Assembly: GCA_950295325.1 (NCBI GenBank)
Contig: OX485804.1
Location: forward strand, 37,126,429 to 37,190,428
Source of the DNA: Polytrichum commune
Taxonomy: Eukaryota > Streptophyta > Polytrichopsida > Polytrichales > Polytrichaceae
Direction of reading: 5' to 3'
DNA: 64,000 bases
Positions 35,546-46,058 of this stretch are shown one piece after another. How positions within the stretch are numbered: position 1 is the stretch's first letter; each line of letters starts with the position of its first letter. A program made the translations under genes and the position numbers. The notes below the pieces were generated by a model, which saw only the letters and a list, made by a program, of their open reading frames with translations, made no database searches and was not told the DNA's origin.

Positions 35546-36370
35546 AACTCCACTCGCATGAACTTCCTTCTCTTTCAAAAACTCAACTTTAATTTGTGAA
35601 AGTTTTGTATGTTAATTGAGCTCAAAGAGAACCATTGCAATCAAAATCTCTCTTGTAGGTGCGTAACTAAATATGCTCTCGCCTCTCACATGAAGATTAA
35701 TGTGGCTAACCATTCTAGATCAATTCTAGAGTTATTTTTTGGAATATCGGGGAGTCTAATGTGACTTATGGGATCTAGTGAATTTACTGTTATATTTGTT
35801 GCTCAACGGGTTTACTACATTCTAAGCTTCCGTTGAGAGAAATTGTCATATTTGTGACATTATTGTGTTCAATATGGTGACATTAACGCAGACAAAATGA
35901 GTGAGTGGTCTTAATTGATCATGGACTAGATCAAAACGAGAGCATAGTGGATGGTGAGCCCGTGGGAGCAACAAGTCATTCCCATGTTCAAGATGGGTTC
36001 GTAGTCATAATTGATATGCTCATGGACAAAATCCAAGAATATTGTGCCTCCACATGTGCCAAAATGTGACTTGTTTTGATGACCCATATGTTCGTGGATG
36101 AATGATCAGTCACGTTGAAATATCTCATCCTTTTGGGGTTATTTGGTTTCACCGTGTGCACCCTAGAGAATTACCATGCTTATTTTTCTAACAATGAAAT
36201 GACCATTTCCATTGTCTCACAAATAAATAATAATAATATGAATAAATACTAAAATACTAAAATACTAACTGAGTGAAGGAGGAGAATGGTGGTAGCTTGC
36301 TGGAAAGAGGCCATATTCGTTGTTGAGCGAGATGTTGAGTTAGGGGGAGGGAGGCTCAAGAGCTTCTACT
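35546..36370. other. No gene recognised
   Basis: AT-rich flank; no coding frame or repeat boundary seen. Confidence 0.35.
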
Positions 36371-36640
36371 TTGGATGGTAAGTCTTTAATTACTGAAATT
36401 GAAACCAAATTATCAATGAGGGGGCTTGAGCATGACACTTTGGACAGACATGAGTTCTTCCACCTCATCTTGGAGATCTGGGAGAGGCAGGAGAAGAACA
36501 AGATGTTGCGCTTATCCGTGCACCATGAGATATACGAGATGATAGGGATTTACAGTGTTTTCCAAGGGGTCATGCTCACCGCCCTCACACAAGAATTCAC
36601 AAGAAAGAAAAGGAAAGAAATCACCTGTGGTACAAAATAG
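36371..36640 (+). pseudogene. Fragment of an unrecognised protein gene with a hydrophobic segment
   Basis: An 89-codon frame whose middle looks truly coding: RHEFFHLILEIWERQEKNK, then SVHHEIYEMIG, then a hydrophobic IYSVFQGVMLTALTQ that could be part of a membrane helix. Codon usage in 36420-36600 is balanced, unlike the surroundings. There is no good ATG context at its start (it begins with TTG) and it ends in low-complexity lysines, so it is probably an exon or gene fragment. Family unknown. Confidence 0.4.
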
Positions 36641-36689
36641 ACATTTCAAGTTGAGAAATCCCGTTTGGATTCCCTCATATTGTGATTGA

Positions 36690-37060
36690 TGATGTAAGGT
36701 AGATGTGCCTACTCCGGTTACTTATCTTAATCGGACACCTAGGTATTTGGTCATGTGTGGTATGTGGTTAGGTGTGGCTTCAAGAACGGATACCAAAAAG
36801 ATATATGTTTAGAAGATTTTAAAATGTTAGCATAAGATATGATAACTATTCTAGGCGCAGTAGTCAACATAATTGGGGGACTCTATACAACCATTTAATG
36901 AGCAAGAGAATTTTCACTTTGATAATGAATAAGATAGTTATCTAAGCTCCAAAACTTATGAGAAAAGTCGCTACGGTCTCAATTTGGATTTGCTAACCAT
37001 CCTGTACTAATTGCGTGCTTCTTATTCTAGGAGAAGTGAGTTAGTTGGAACAACTAACTA
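36690..37060 (+). repeat. Old dispersed repeat, copy 1
   Basis: Shares 'gtcaacataattgggggac', 'cactttgataatgaataa' and 'agctacggccaccatttgg'-like text with 38540-38890. A weaker version appears at 40740-40915. Function and ends unknown; probably a decayed transposon internal region. Confidence 0.5.
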
Positions 37061-37442
37061 TTTAAGACCCATCTACCTTAATTATCTTCTTTCAATATGT
37101 GTATAACACATTCACCCTAAAAATCTACAATAAGGATCTATTTCGTAAACATGTTAGAATGTGTGGTGGTAAGTGCTAAGGATGGAATATAGACCTTCAT
37201 AACTTCATAGAACCCTCTTAACTTCACTAGACAAGGATCAAATTGAGATAATCTATGAATACAAATACCTTGCGATTGACTTTTATTCACATGGTTACTT
37301 TGAGATATCTTGTAAAAGGCGAAGAATCGCAACCATGAAAGCCTTGATGGGCACCTTAAAGGGGGGGGGGGGGGGAAATTGTCGGAGTCACATGTTGGGA
37401 ACTCAAATCTCAGCTATTCAAGGCTTTGGTGCTTCCAACTTA
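37061..37442. other. No gene recognised; G15 tract
   Basis: Contains a G15 run at 37361-37375 just outside element B2. Confidence 0.35.
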
Positions 37443-38032
37443 GGGCCACTTCACACACAAGGCTGAAGGCCCTTGACCATGGCAATGTAAGAGCTCTCAT
37501 TGGTCGAAAAGGCGGAGACCGTCCAAGTTCACTTCACACTAGGAGGTGAAGGCCTAAAGGCCCAAAGAAAAGTTCGTGGATGAAAAGTCTACATGGAGTC
37601 CTACATGGCTAGTTGTGGATAAGGGTGCATGGTCTACCGGAATTTGCGTCAGACCCACCTCCAAGAGGTGGGCTTGATGCAAATTATGGGAGACCATGAC
37701 TTTTTTAATATTTTTCCCAGTAGGACAGATTTCAGGACAGACTGCATGGCAGATTCCAAGACAGATTCCAAGACAAACAAACACCACCAAGTAGTTATCT
37801 TAAATTAATAAACTTGGAGACATATTATATTAAACCAAATCCTCCCCTCTTTTTCCGCCAACAAAATATGCAATGGTCCCGCAACATGGTTCATTCTCAC
37901 TTCACACTATGCTTGAGGGCCAAAGACTACATAAAATGGCTTTCCCAACACCCATGGTACGGCCTTTGGATGAGAGTCAAGGGTCCTCACCATTACAAGG
38001 TCACGGCTCTTGGCTCATGTGTGAAGTGGCCC
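37443..38032. mobile_element. Non-autonomous PIF/Harbinger-like element B2, 590 bp
   Basis: TIRs begin GGGCCACTTCACACA at 37443 and in reverse complement at 38032. Direct TTA flanks both sides (37440-37442 and 38033-38035). Ends and interior match element B1 at 10764-11237 ('aaaaggcgga', 'ggtcacggctcttggctcat'). The open frames inside are not transposase. Confidence 0.8.
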
Positions 38033-38116
38033 TTACAGCCGGAGATGCTAACGGATAATGCCAAAAGTGGCCAGTGCAATCAACTCCTCAAGTGGAGGGC
38101 ACACATGTTCGACAAC

Positions 38117-38423
38117 GCCGGTTTTGGAACGGAATTTGGTAACCCACGGTCAAAGAATGTTGGCCTTGACATGTGCCTAACTTCAAGGAGTTGGGTTTGG
38201 AGGTTGGTCCCTCTTTTATTAGGTAGAATCGTCCGTTTTCAACTCCGATCCAAGACAATGGTTTTGCAAGGCTTAAAACCCTCATATTTGATCGGAGTTA
38301 AAAACATATAGTTTTAAATAATAAAAGAAGGACCAACCTCAAAACCCAATTCCTCGAAGTTAGGCACATGTCAAGGCCAACATTCTTTTACCTTGGGTTA
38401 CCAAACTCCGTTTCAAAACCGGC
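38117..38423. mobile_element. Long perfect-like inverted repeat (~105-bp arms, ~95-bp loop)
   Basis: The arm 38117 to about 38222 ('gccggttttggaacggaatt', 'aatgttggccttgacatgtg', 'cctaacttcaaggagttggg', 'ggttggtccctcttttatta') is repeated in reverse complement from about 38310 to 38423. A transcript through it would form a long hairpin. It could be a foldback element or a hairpin-RNA source; no target duplication was found. Confidence 0.75.
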
Positions 38424-40915
38424 ATTTTTGAATGTGTGTGGCCTCCTCTTCATTCATTGAATGTTCGTAGGTGGCCCACACACCTTGACATGGAGTTTCA
38501 TCCTTAAAGGACGTAGAGGTCCAATGTACGACCTAATTTCAACATAACAATAACCTGGACACTTGTATTTGAGTGGTATGTGTTAAGGTGTGGATCAAAG
38601 AACTGGCACCAAAAAGGCATCATGTGTTTAACGTAGATTGGACTATGTGTGCAGAACATGTTGAACATTCTAGGCTCAATGGTCAACATAATTGGGGGAA
38701 CCTATATGACATCTTGATGAGCATGGAATCTTCACTTTGATAATGAATAAATTATAAGATATTGCATACGAACTGTGCATATTATGAGACAAATAGCTAC
38801 GGCCACCATTTGGAATTGCTAATAATTAACTTGCACTTATTGCATATTTCATATCCTCTAAGAAGTGTAGACTCGTGTAGAGCAAAAAAATATCCGAACA
38901 ACACATGTTTACCTTATATGTACAATTTCTACGAGCCTCACCAAGTTTGTAAGTCATGTATTTTATATTTAAAAGTTTGAAGCGTTGTTTGGTAAATTAT
39001 AAGCTTATGTCAAATAGGCGATAAAACATACACATATATGGCATGGATGATCAAAATACTAAATATGTATCATCATTTAACGTCACCAAGTTTGTGTATT
39101 GTAACCCGAGTTTTTAATAACAATCTTATGTTTAACTGGTTTGAAAAGTTGTATTAGAATAGCGAGTTAATTTTGAGTAGGGTTGTTTATGACACATTTG
39201 ACTAAAGCTAAAAGTATGTAGCTCATTTACATGTTTTGTGCATGTAGAGGCCTAGTTTAGGCATCTAAGACGCTTAAGAATTACCTCTAAAATAACTAGG
39301 GATGTATGTCCATGGGATAAATGTTGATTTGTGCATACCCCAAACAAGTATGATAGTAATGTTTTACTTGGTCTATGGTATTCAATCCATATGATTTAGC
39401 AAAATCCGTCAAATAAAGTGGGAATCAAATGTAAGTGAAATTATAAGCATGTGAGAAAAAGAATTAAATATCATAATTTCTAATAGGATAAATCCTCATC
39501 CCATTTATAGATTATACAAAGTGAGATATTGCAACTTGAAGTCCAATATAATTTTTTCCATTTGTAGGAACATTAAGACTTCTCTATATCATGCTAACAA
39601 AACGATACAAACTTGTTATAAGAGCGTTGAAATTTCAACTCATATTCTTTTGTTTTAGGAATGAAGCTGAGATTGCTCGTTGAGAATCATGAAGGATGGG
39701 CACGTGGGCATAGGAGGGGTTAGGTTCAGGAGCACCACTTGGCGATTGCCAACTCTTAGATGTGGGATTTTGAGATAGGGAAAAACCCTTTGTATTGTCC
39801 CATCTGCTCATGCGGTAAAGCTTTAGCAATGGCCAAGGAATGTGTAAGTGCATGGTGTTGAAAGATGGACGTTGGGTGAGCTCCACATGACCCCCATTCT
39901 TGCCAAAACACACCATTTTCATGGCTACAAAATTGGGTTTGGTGCAATTAGGCCGAATTTAGCCTAATTAAAATGCGTTGGGACTCATGACTGAGCAATG
40001 CGATTAAAGTGAGAGGACCTAATTTGGCTACTCATATGAAATAGACACCCATATATTGACCAATGTGTGGTAAGGTCTGGATCCAAGATCAATCACCAAA
40101 AATATGTGGGTGCAAGCATGGTCAAGTGGACCAAAATCTGCTCTAGTATCCGGAAACCGTAGTTTTTTTGGTCAAATGCCATAACGTAGTAGCAAATAGT
40201 TGTTTCGATTCAATATTTCATGGTGACGTCTATTGTTGTGTTAAGTACTCAAATATAGAATACCGAGTTGAGATCTTCAAAACTTATCATTAATTATAAT
40301 TCTCAAAGAAAAAATGGCTAGATTTTGTTTTGGACATAAATTTTATGACTTTACCTATCTTGAATTTGGTTGTTTTTTCATATTCCTTAAATTCATCATA
40401 CACTTGAGGTCATCATCAAGTATATTTCTTTTGTAGAAAATTATCAATCAAATGCAATTTTATCATATTTCAAACAAAATTTTGACAATTGTTTGTTCAA
40501 TATCACCACTTGCACACTACTTGCACTCTCTTCTAAAATTTGGAGATTTTTTTCAAATTAGTTTTGTCAACATGAACTTCTTGGCTTTGTAGTTCAATAT
40601 GTTTTGAAACGTTTATGATATTTTTTTCTTCACAAAATTCAAAGTTTGAATCACTTTCACTTAAACATGTGCAAGGATCAAGAGTTGTCCACTTTACCGT
40701 GCTTGCACCCACATGTATCAAAAAGAGAGTGCATTATATGCTCAATTTGATAACCAATCCAAAGACTCAATAATCAACATAAATGGGGGGGACCTATATT
40801 TATCATTCAATAAGATAGGGGATCTTTAATTTGATATAGATCTCATCTATGATGAAAATGACTACACCTTGAGTTGCTAATCATCTCCCACTATTTGCAT
40901 GTTTCCTATTCTATT
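38424..40915. other. No gene recognised; contains old dispersed repeat at 38540-38890
   Basis: 38540-38890 is the second copy of the dispersed repeat described at 36690, and 40740-40915 is a weak third. Otherwise AT-rich without a recognisable gene. Confidence 0.45.
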
Positions 40916-41491
40916 ATAAGATGGCGCATAGCTAAAAGTACTATTTATGATACAATGTCATCCGTGAATTTCCATTCCATATGCATATTTTTAGGGGATT
41001 GTTAAATCGTTCACACATTGGTCAAACAATCACAGTCAATATGTAAGGTGTCGACTAGGCTTTGACTTGTCATTCAAGTTGGCCAAGTTGATTTATTCTA
41101 ACATAGAACTACATCCTTACTCCTCTTCATGTGTACGATGAAAACTCAAAATTTTGACAAAATCACATGACCTTGCGACATGTCTCTATGGTCCTTTCAA
41201 CAAACTAAGTGGTCGACTTAGCAATGCCCTATTTTTATTCCCAACGTGTAGTAAGATATGTGAGAACCCTAGGACCATATTCTTGAAGTTTGTTCCATAG
41301 ACTTGGACGAAAGGGCACCCTCTCGGGAATAGGACAAATGTACCTTAGTGATCACTCATAAAATCTAGTTTAGGGTTCAAGTGTTTGTGGCCATCAAGCT
41401 TCGGTTGGTCGGTACAAACTTAATTATTTGTCTGCACTCATCAATATTGAACATGTCTCCCATAATGTTTGCAACAAATTAAAATAACTTA
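40916..41491 (+). repeat. Segmental repeat, copy 2 (interrupted by element A2)
   Basis: Aligns with 34950-35514. The match breaks at 41491 where element A2 begins and resumes at 42417 ('ttagttgtgctagcatgcac' against 'ttagctttacttagcgtgca' in copy 1). Confidence 0.85.
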
Positions 41492-42416
41492 GGGTCAATT
41501 TACACTATGGACCATGTAGTCGGACCATGGAAGAGGGCCTTTATCAATGGTTCAACTCCCATGGTTTGACTTCTTACAAAATTAGTTTTCAAAGCCTTGG
41601 GCCCCTCACTAGGTGTAAACCGAATGTGGACCAAGAAGAATGACCATGCACCAAAATGTGAATGTGTTGATTTTTATTAATATATGCTTAAAAAAGGTAT
41701 TTTTGGAAAATTATAAGTTTGCCTATTCTCTTGTCTTCTCTTGGGCTTTACTTGTCTTCACTTCTTGTTAAATGTGTCGAAGATGTGGCTTGCAAATCTT
41801 CTCACAACAATTTTTACAAAAACAAACGAGCGATTCAATTTGTACATGTTCAATGTAATTTACATGTGACATGTACCTTGTGTTGTACATTGAGCATTAG
41901 TTGCAACCCGCTTCACCATGTGTGCTCAAAATCTTGAGTTTTAGATGTCCCACATTGTTTGATGAAACACGTGGGAGCAAGTTTTAGGGATAGGGCATGG
42001 AAGAAATGATATGTTCATGGGCTATGACATGATCAAGGCATATAGAGTGCGGACTTGCTTCTCAACATTCATTACGTCATATAGATGTTGAAAAGTGTGC
42101 CTTGTGAGCCATACCTAGTGGGAAGAGTTGTATATAAAGGCCCCCCAAAAAATATAATCTAAAAAGTATTATAACGACATTTCTTTGCCATGGACCCTTG
42201 TTTTTCCCTACCATACCACCTCTTTCACCGCAAAACCCATTGGATCATGTCAATGTATTAATCACGCCTTCAAATATGTTGTTTGGGGACCTCCATTGTC
42301 ACTTTGCCATTATTTCCTTGGTGTAAACCGAAGTGATCACGGGACAAGCTCAACAACCAATCAACGTTCTTACAACATCCTGGGACGACTTCATGGTCCA
42401 GAGTGTAAACTGGCCC
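41492..42416. mobile_element. Non-autonomous PIF/Harbinger-like element A2, 925 bp
   Basis: Ends GGGTCAATTTACACTATGG (41492) and, in reverse complement, GGGCCAGTTTACACTCTGG (42416). Direct TTA lies on both sides (41489-41491 and 42417-42419). Interior blocks match element A1 at 11851-12963. The paralogous segment at 34950-35545 has the unoccupied site, confirming the borders. No transposase. Confidence 0.9.
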
Positions 42417-42544
42417 TTAGTTGTGCTAGCATGCACTAGTGCATGTAAACTCCTCTCGAATGACTCTACAATCTATGGATGTGGGTTGTGTGTTGTAAAG
42501 TTTCAAAATGTTGGTTGTGAGATTTTCAATTAGTATGGGATTTT

Positions 42545-43680
42545 GGTGATGGCGAATTTGATGTGTCTCCTATGAGAATTTTTATAATTCGTGGATTTGT
42601 GGTAGTATGTTTGTTAAATAGTTCGTGATGATGGCGAGACATTGACACAAGCTATGGAATTACATGTGGCAATGGAAATATTAAAATACTATATTAGGTT
42701 GTCTTTTTCTAACCACCGTAAAAGTGGATCTAGGAAGATATTGAAGAGGTATGGGCTAAGTGTGTCGCCTTGTATTGTACCTCTGTTGATTTTGATTGGT
42801 GGTGTGGCACCGAAGTGGTTGTCATGGAAGGAGGTGGTGGAATTTGTGTAGGTGTTACTGATACTACATATTTGGGGTAGCCTAGGTCTTTCATTAGGGC
42901 GAGCAATCTCACATGGTTAATGGGGCCAAATATGTTTCTAAAGTCAATGTTTGTAAGGCAAATGTTATTATTTGTGAGTTTAGCATCTTCTAGCGCAACA
43001 ATGATTCTTTGTATTTGTCTTGTGATGTTTTTGTGTGCTCTAAACCCTTGTTGGCTAAAGTGTAGTATTTTGTATTTTTCATCGTAGTTTGTAAGGAGGG
43101 CCACGAGTGTTAAGGTACTAGTGTAGAGTTTGTAGATAGTGTTGGCTAGGGCTATGGGTCTATAAATTATTGAGCAATAAGGGGTTGTCTCTCTTGTGGA
43201 GTAGTATGATTTTGCTATGTTTCTAGTATCATGGGATGTTCTTTTGGAGATAGCATTGTCAAGGAAAAATAGGAAGAGCATGTCATGGAAAGTCGTTGGC
43301 AATGCTTTGAGGATTTCATTCAGGATGTTAGCAGGGCCCGATGTTTTTCCTCTTGCTATTTTTTTAGGGTTGTTATCAAAGATTCTTGTTGTGAATTTCT
43401 TTTTTCTCTTTCTTTCTTTTCAAGGTGGCATTTTTCAGGTCTCTTGCCTCAAGTATAAGGTCATATGGGCCATGCTAGAGGTGTATTCTGATTCCACAAC
43501 AACATGTTGAGGGGTGGTCGGTAGGGTCGTCACATATGGGGGCTTGTCTTTGGAAGGAGGTTTATTGTGAGCGCCATATTTCTTGAGGGTGTGTAAGGAT
43601 GTCATTGTTTGTGTCTTTGAGGCAATCTAGAGGTGCATTGGTTGTGTTTTTTATACGTTGTTTTGGGTTTGTTATTTAAT
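42545..43680 (-). mobile_element. Decayed LINE-type retrotransposon: reverse transcriptase region
   Basis: Minus-strand text in shifting frames shows the hallmarks of a non-LTR reverse transcriptase: GPANILNEILKALP, then IYRPIALANTIYKLYT, ILHFSQQGFRAHKNIT, then IDFRNIFGPINHVRLL (A motif region), KDLGYP, and after a frameshift IQGDTLSPYLFNIFL. A damaged Y/F-A-D-D region reads as LAIIT further on. Upstream remnants reach about 43680. Several frameshifts and stops make it non-functional. The longest open piece is 43302-42730. Confidence 0.85.
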
Positions 43681-44242
43681 AGAAGAAATTCTCGTATAGA
43701 AGGTTTTCCTCTTATATGGACATGCACACAACCACCTTGCAAACTCCAAGCATCTACATGTTACAGTGATTTGTCTACTTGGTAGCCATCTTCCATTCTC
43801 AAAAACTTGAAGTGTTGCCCAAATGTTGCAATGACTAAGTTGGTAACCTATTTGGGAGTCGTTTCCCCTACTCGCTTCATACAACTATCCTTAATTTGGT
43901 TCAAGGTCGCCTACAAGTCGCACTTCCTCCGTGCAATTCATAGGGTTGAAACAATTGACCTACCAATAGGAGATTGTTTGTTTTCTCATGCTCGATTGCC
44001 CTCAATTAAATAAAATTTCCCACATTGGGATATCCTACCATTGCCAAGAAATTCAAGTAGAACTTGGCTAATTTTTATTTATCTACTAAAATAAATAAAT
44101 AAAGAAATGCCCGTATCTAGGTACCGGCATGAATGTGAGCCCCTTAGCCTAATGTTGATCACTTGTTGTGATGTAGCACGAGGCTTTATGCCTCCTGTGG
44201 GACCTCCTCTGGGAGGTGGGCTCTGAAGGTATACTAATAATC
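43681..44242. other. No gene recognised
   Basis: Short spacer between the two LINE pieces; no motif seen. Its sequence does not read as LINE protein in any frame that I could follow. Confidence 0.35.
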
Positions 44243-46058
44243 CTATATATATATAATTTTGGGGGGAGAAACGGGTGCTTGTTTATTATCGAGTTTCCTT
44301 TTGTTTAGGATAAGGTAGGTGAGGTACTTTATGGCATTTTGATGTATGTTTTTCATGAGGGCTTTGATGGTGGGTTTTGGGAGTTTTAGGTTGGCAAGTT
44401 TATTTATGGAGTGCTTGTCTATAGCCCTTTTTACTCCGGTTGTGATTGTGATGAGGGGGTTGGTTTGCCATCCTTTATCTTGTATGGCGTTTATTAGTGG
44501 GTCGTACTTGTTATATTTATGTGTGAGAGCTTGGTCGGGGAATCTATCATGGCAGTATGTGAATTCTATGAATTGGAATATGCATGTGGGGGAAGGGGAT
44601 AAAGGTGTTTGTGTGTGGTTTGGGGCTCCGATAATACATAGGATATTCGTTCTTAATTTGGTTGGACATTGGCATGTTGTTTGTGTACATGTGCATTTAA
44701 GGAGCCACTCCGGTATTGTTTGTTTGGGTGGTTTGTTGTTGAGGTGTCCTACGTTGGTCAGTGTGAAAAACCGGGTGTTTTTCTTGGCTTGTAATGTTTG
44801 GGCGATGAGATGTGCCGCCTCGTCTCGGGGGGGGCACTCCCTTGTATATTTTGCATACACCTGCGATAATGACCTATTAAAATGGGGGCTATTTACCTAT
44901 GAGAAAGGATTATAAGGGATGCTAATTTTTGAAATAATGGTAAATTGTTGTGATTATTTGCACCCTATTGGTAATTATAAATTCTTGGATGGTTGATTTT
45001 ATGGTACCCTATATTACTTATATGTCCAGGCTTCCGGTGGTGATTGCTTGATTGTTTTCAATTGTTTGGAAGCCGAATCCTCCGATTGTTCCAGGGCCTC
45101 GGAGAAGCAGAGTGCCACTCTTGCACCAAGTTGAGGTCTGCCAACTAGGGTTGACAGAGGTGGGGGTGAGAGAGGGCGGGAGCAGAGTCCAGGGAGTTCT
45201 GTAGAGGAAACGGCTAATTGCCGAGCTTTCTGGAGGTAGCTTGGATTTTTCAATTTTTACCCGAGAGTGGGCTTAGAGAGTGCAAAATTTATCGGTTGAT
45301 AGCCGCCATTTTTTAATGTATTTAGGCAATTAGCCGGCATTTTTTTTTCATTTATGCAATTTCTGAAAGGTCTAAAGGGGGGCCGGTTTTATATTTTGGT
45401 GGCAAAGTATTTAATTTTTGAAACTATCGCTTTTTCTCCATGCTATTTTATATGTACCACTTAGGTAATTTAATCATGTTTTGTCAAATGCTATATTACA
45501 TATAATCATGTTTCACAATCCCAGAGCACCCTATACTACATCTAATAATTTTACAAATTTTACGCCAAATTTTTATACAAGACCCTATATTTTATCGCAC
45601 GTAGTTCCTACGTTTTTCGCCAGTGCCCCCCCCCCGAGCGCCTCGTTGTGTCTTGTGATTCTTAGGCCTTTTAAATATGGGTGTTCACATGTTGATAGGA
45701 GGTGGGGCTATGTGTCTCTATCGTTTTGATGGCACGGGGTGTAGTTGGGGTTTTGATGTGTGAGGGGCCAAAAGATATTTTTCATGTGGTTCCCCATGTA
45801 TTGCGTGTATCTAAATTTAAGTGTTTGGGTGATTTGGGCGTCTATTACGTTGTTATTTTTCCAGAAGTAGTTGGATAATTTTTGGTTTATTTGGGTGTTT
45901 GATAACCATTTGTCTATGTAAGAGAGTTTGTTTTTGGCTATCCCAATTTCACGGTTTTTGTGTTCTTTCGTTTTGACTGTGTGAAGATTGCGGATGGCTC
46001 CATTGTGTGTGGTTGTTGGGTTGCTCGCTAGCCAATATGGGGTAATGTGGGTTGTCAG
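44243..46058 (-). mobile_element. Decayed LINE-type retrotransposon: C-terminal region, split by an insertion
   Basis: The minus-strand reading starts at about 46058 (THITPYWLASNP), passes a linker (FRYTQYMGNHMKNIFWPL) and a zinc-knuckle-like block (CHQNDRDT-stop-PHLLSTCEHPYL), and stops at RITRHNEA where an 815-bp element is inserted. It resumes at 44823 as EAAHLIAQTLQ and runs to 44243 with a cysteine cluster (CTCTQTTCQCPT) and the block FIEFTYCHDRF, KYDPLINAI, GWQTNPLITIT. Spacing of E, D and K-type residues in that last block resembles a nuclease-like fold at the C-terminus of some LINEs; that is an inference. One in-frame TAG and the insertion inactivate it. This piece lies upstream of the RT piece on the same strand, the reverse of the protein order, so the two come from separate copies. 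Confidence 0.75.
44824..45638. mobile_element. G-tract-ended DNA transposon (MITE-like), copy G1, 815 bp
   Basis: Ends: CTCGGGGGGGGCACT at 44824 and AGTGCCCCCCCCCCGAG ending at 45638. A perfect 8-bp target duplication CGCCTCGT flanks it (44816-44823 and 45639-45646), and it precisely interrupts the LINE reading frame. An 8-bp duplication is typical of hAT-type insertion. The subterminal regions carry repeated TA(C)CCTATA-type words. There is no transposase. Confidence 0.85.

Noticed and set aside
37554..37790. 78-codon minus frame with Cys-rich start
   Set aside because: It lies inside Harbinger-like element B2 and reads a short 'acagattccaagacagattc' tandem; not a gene.
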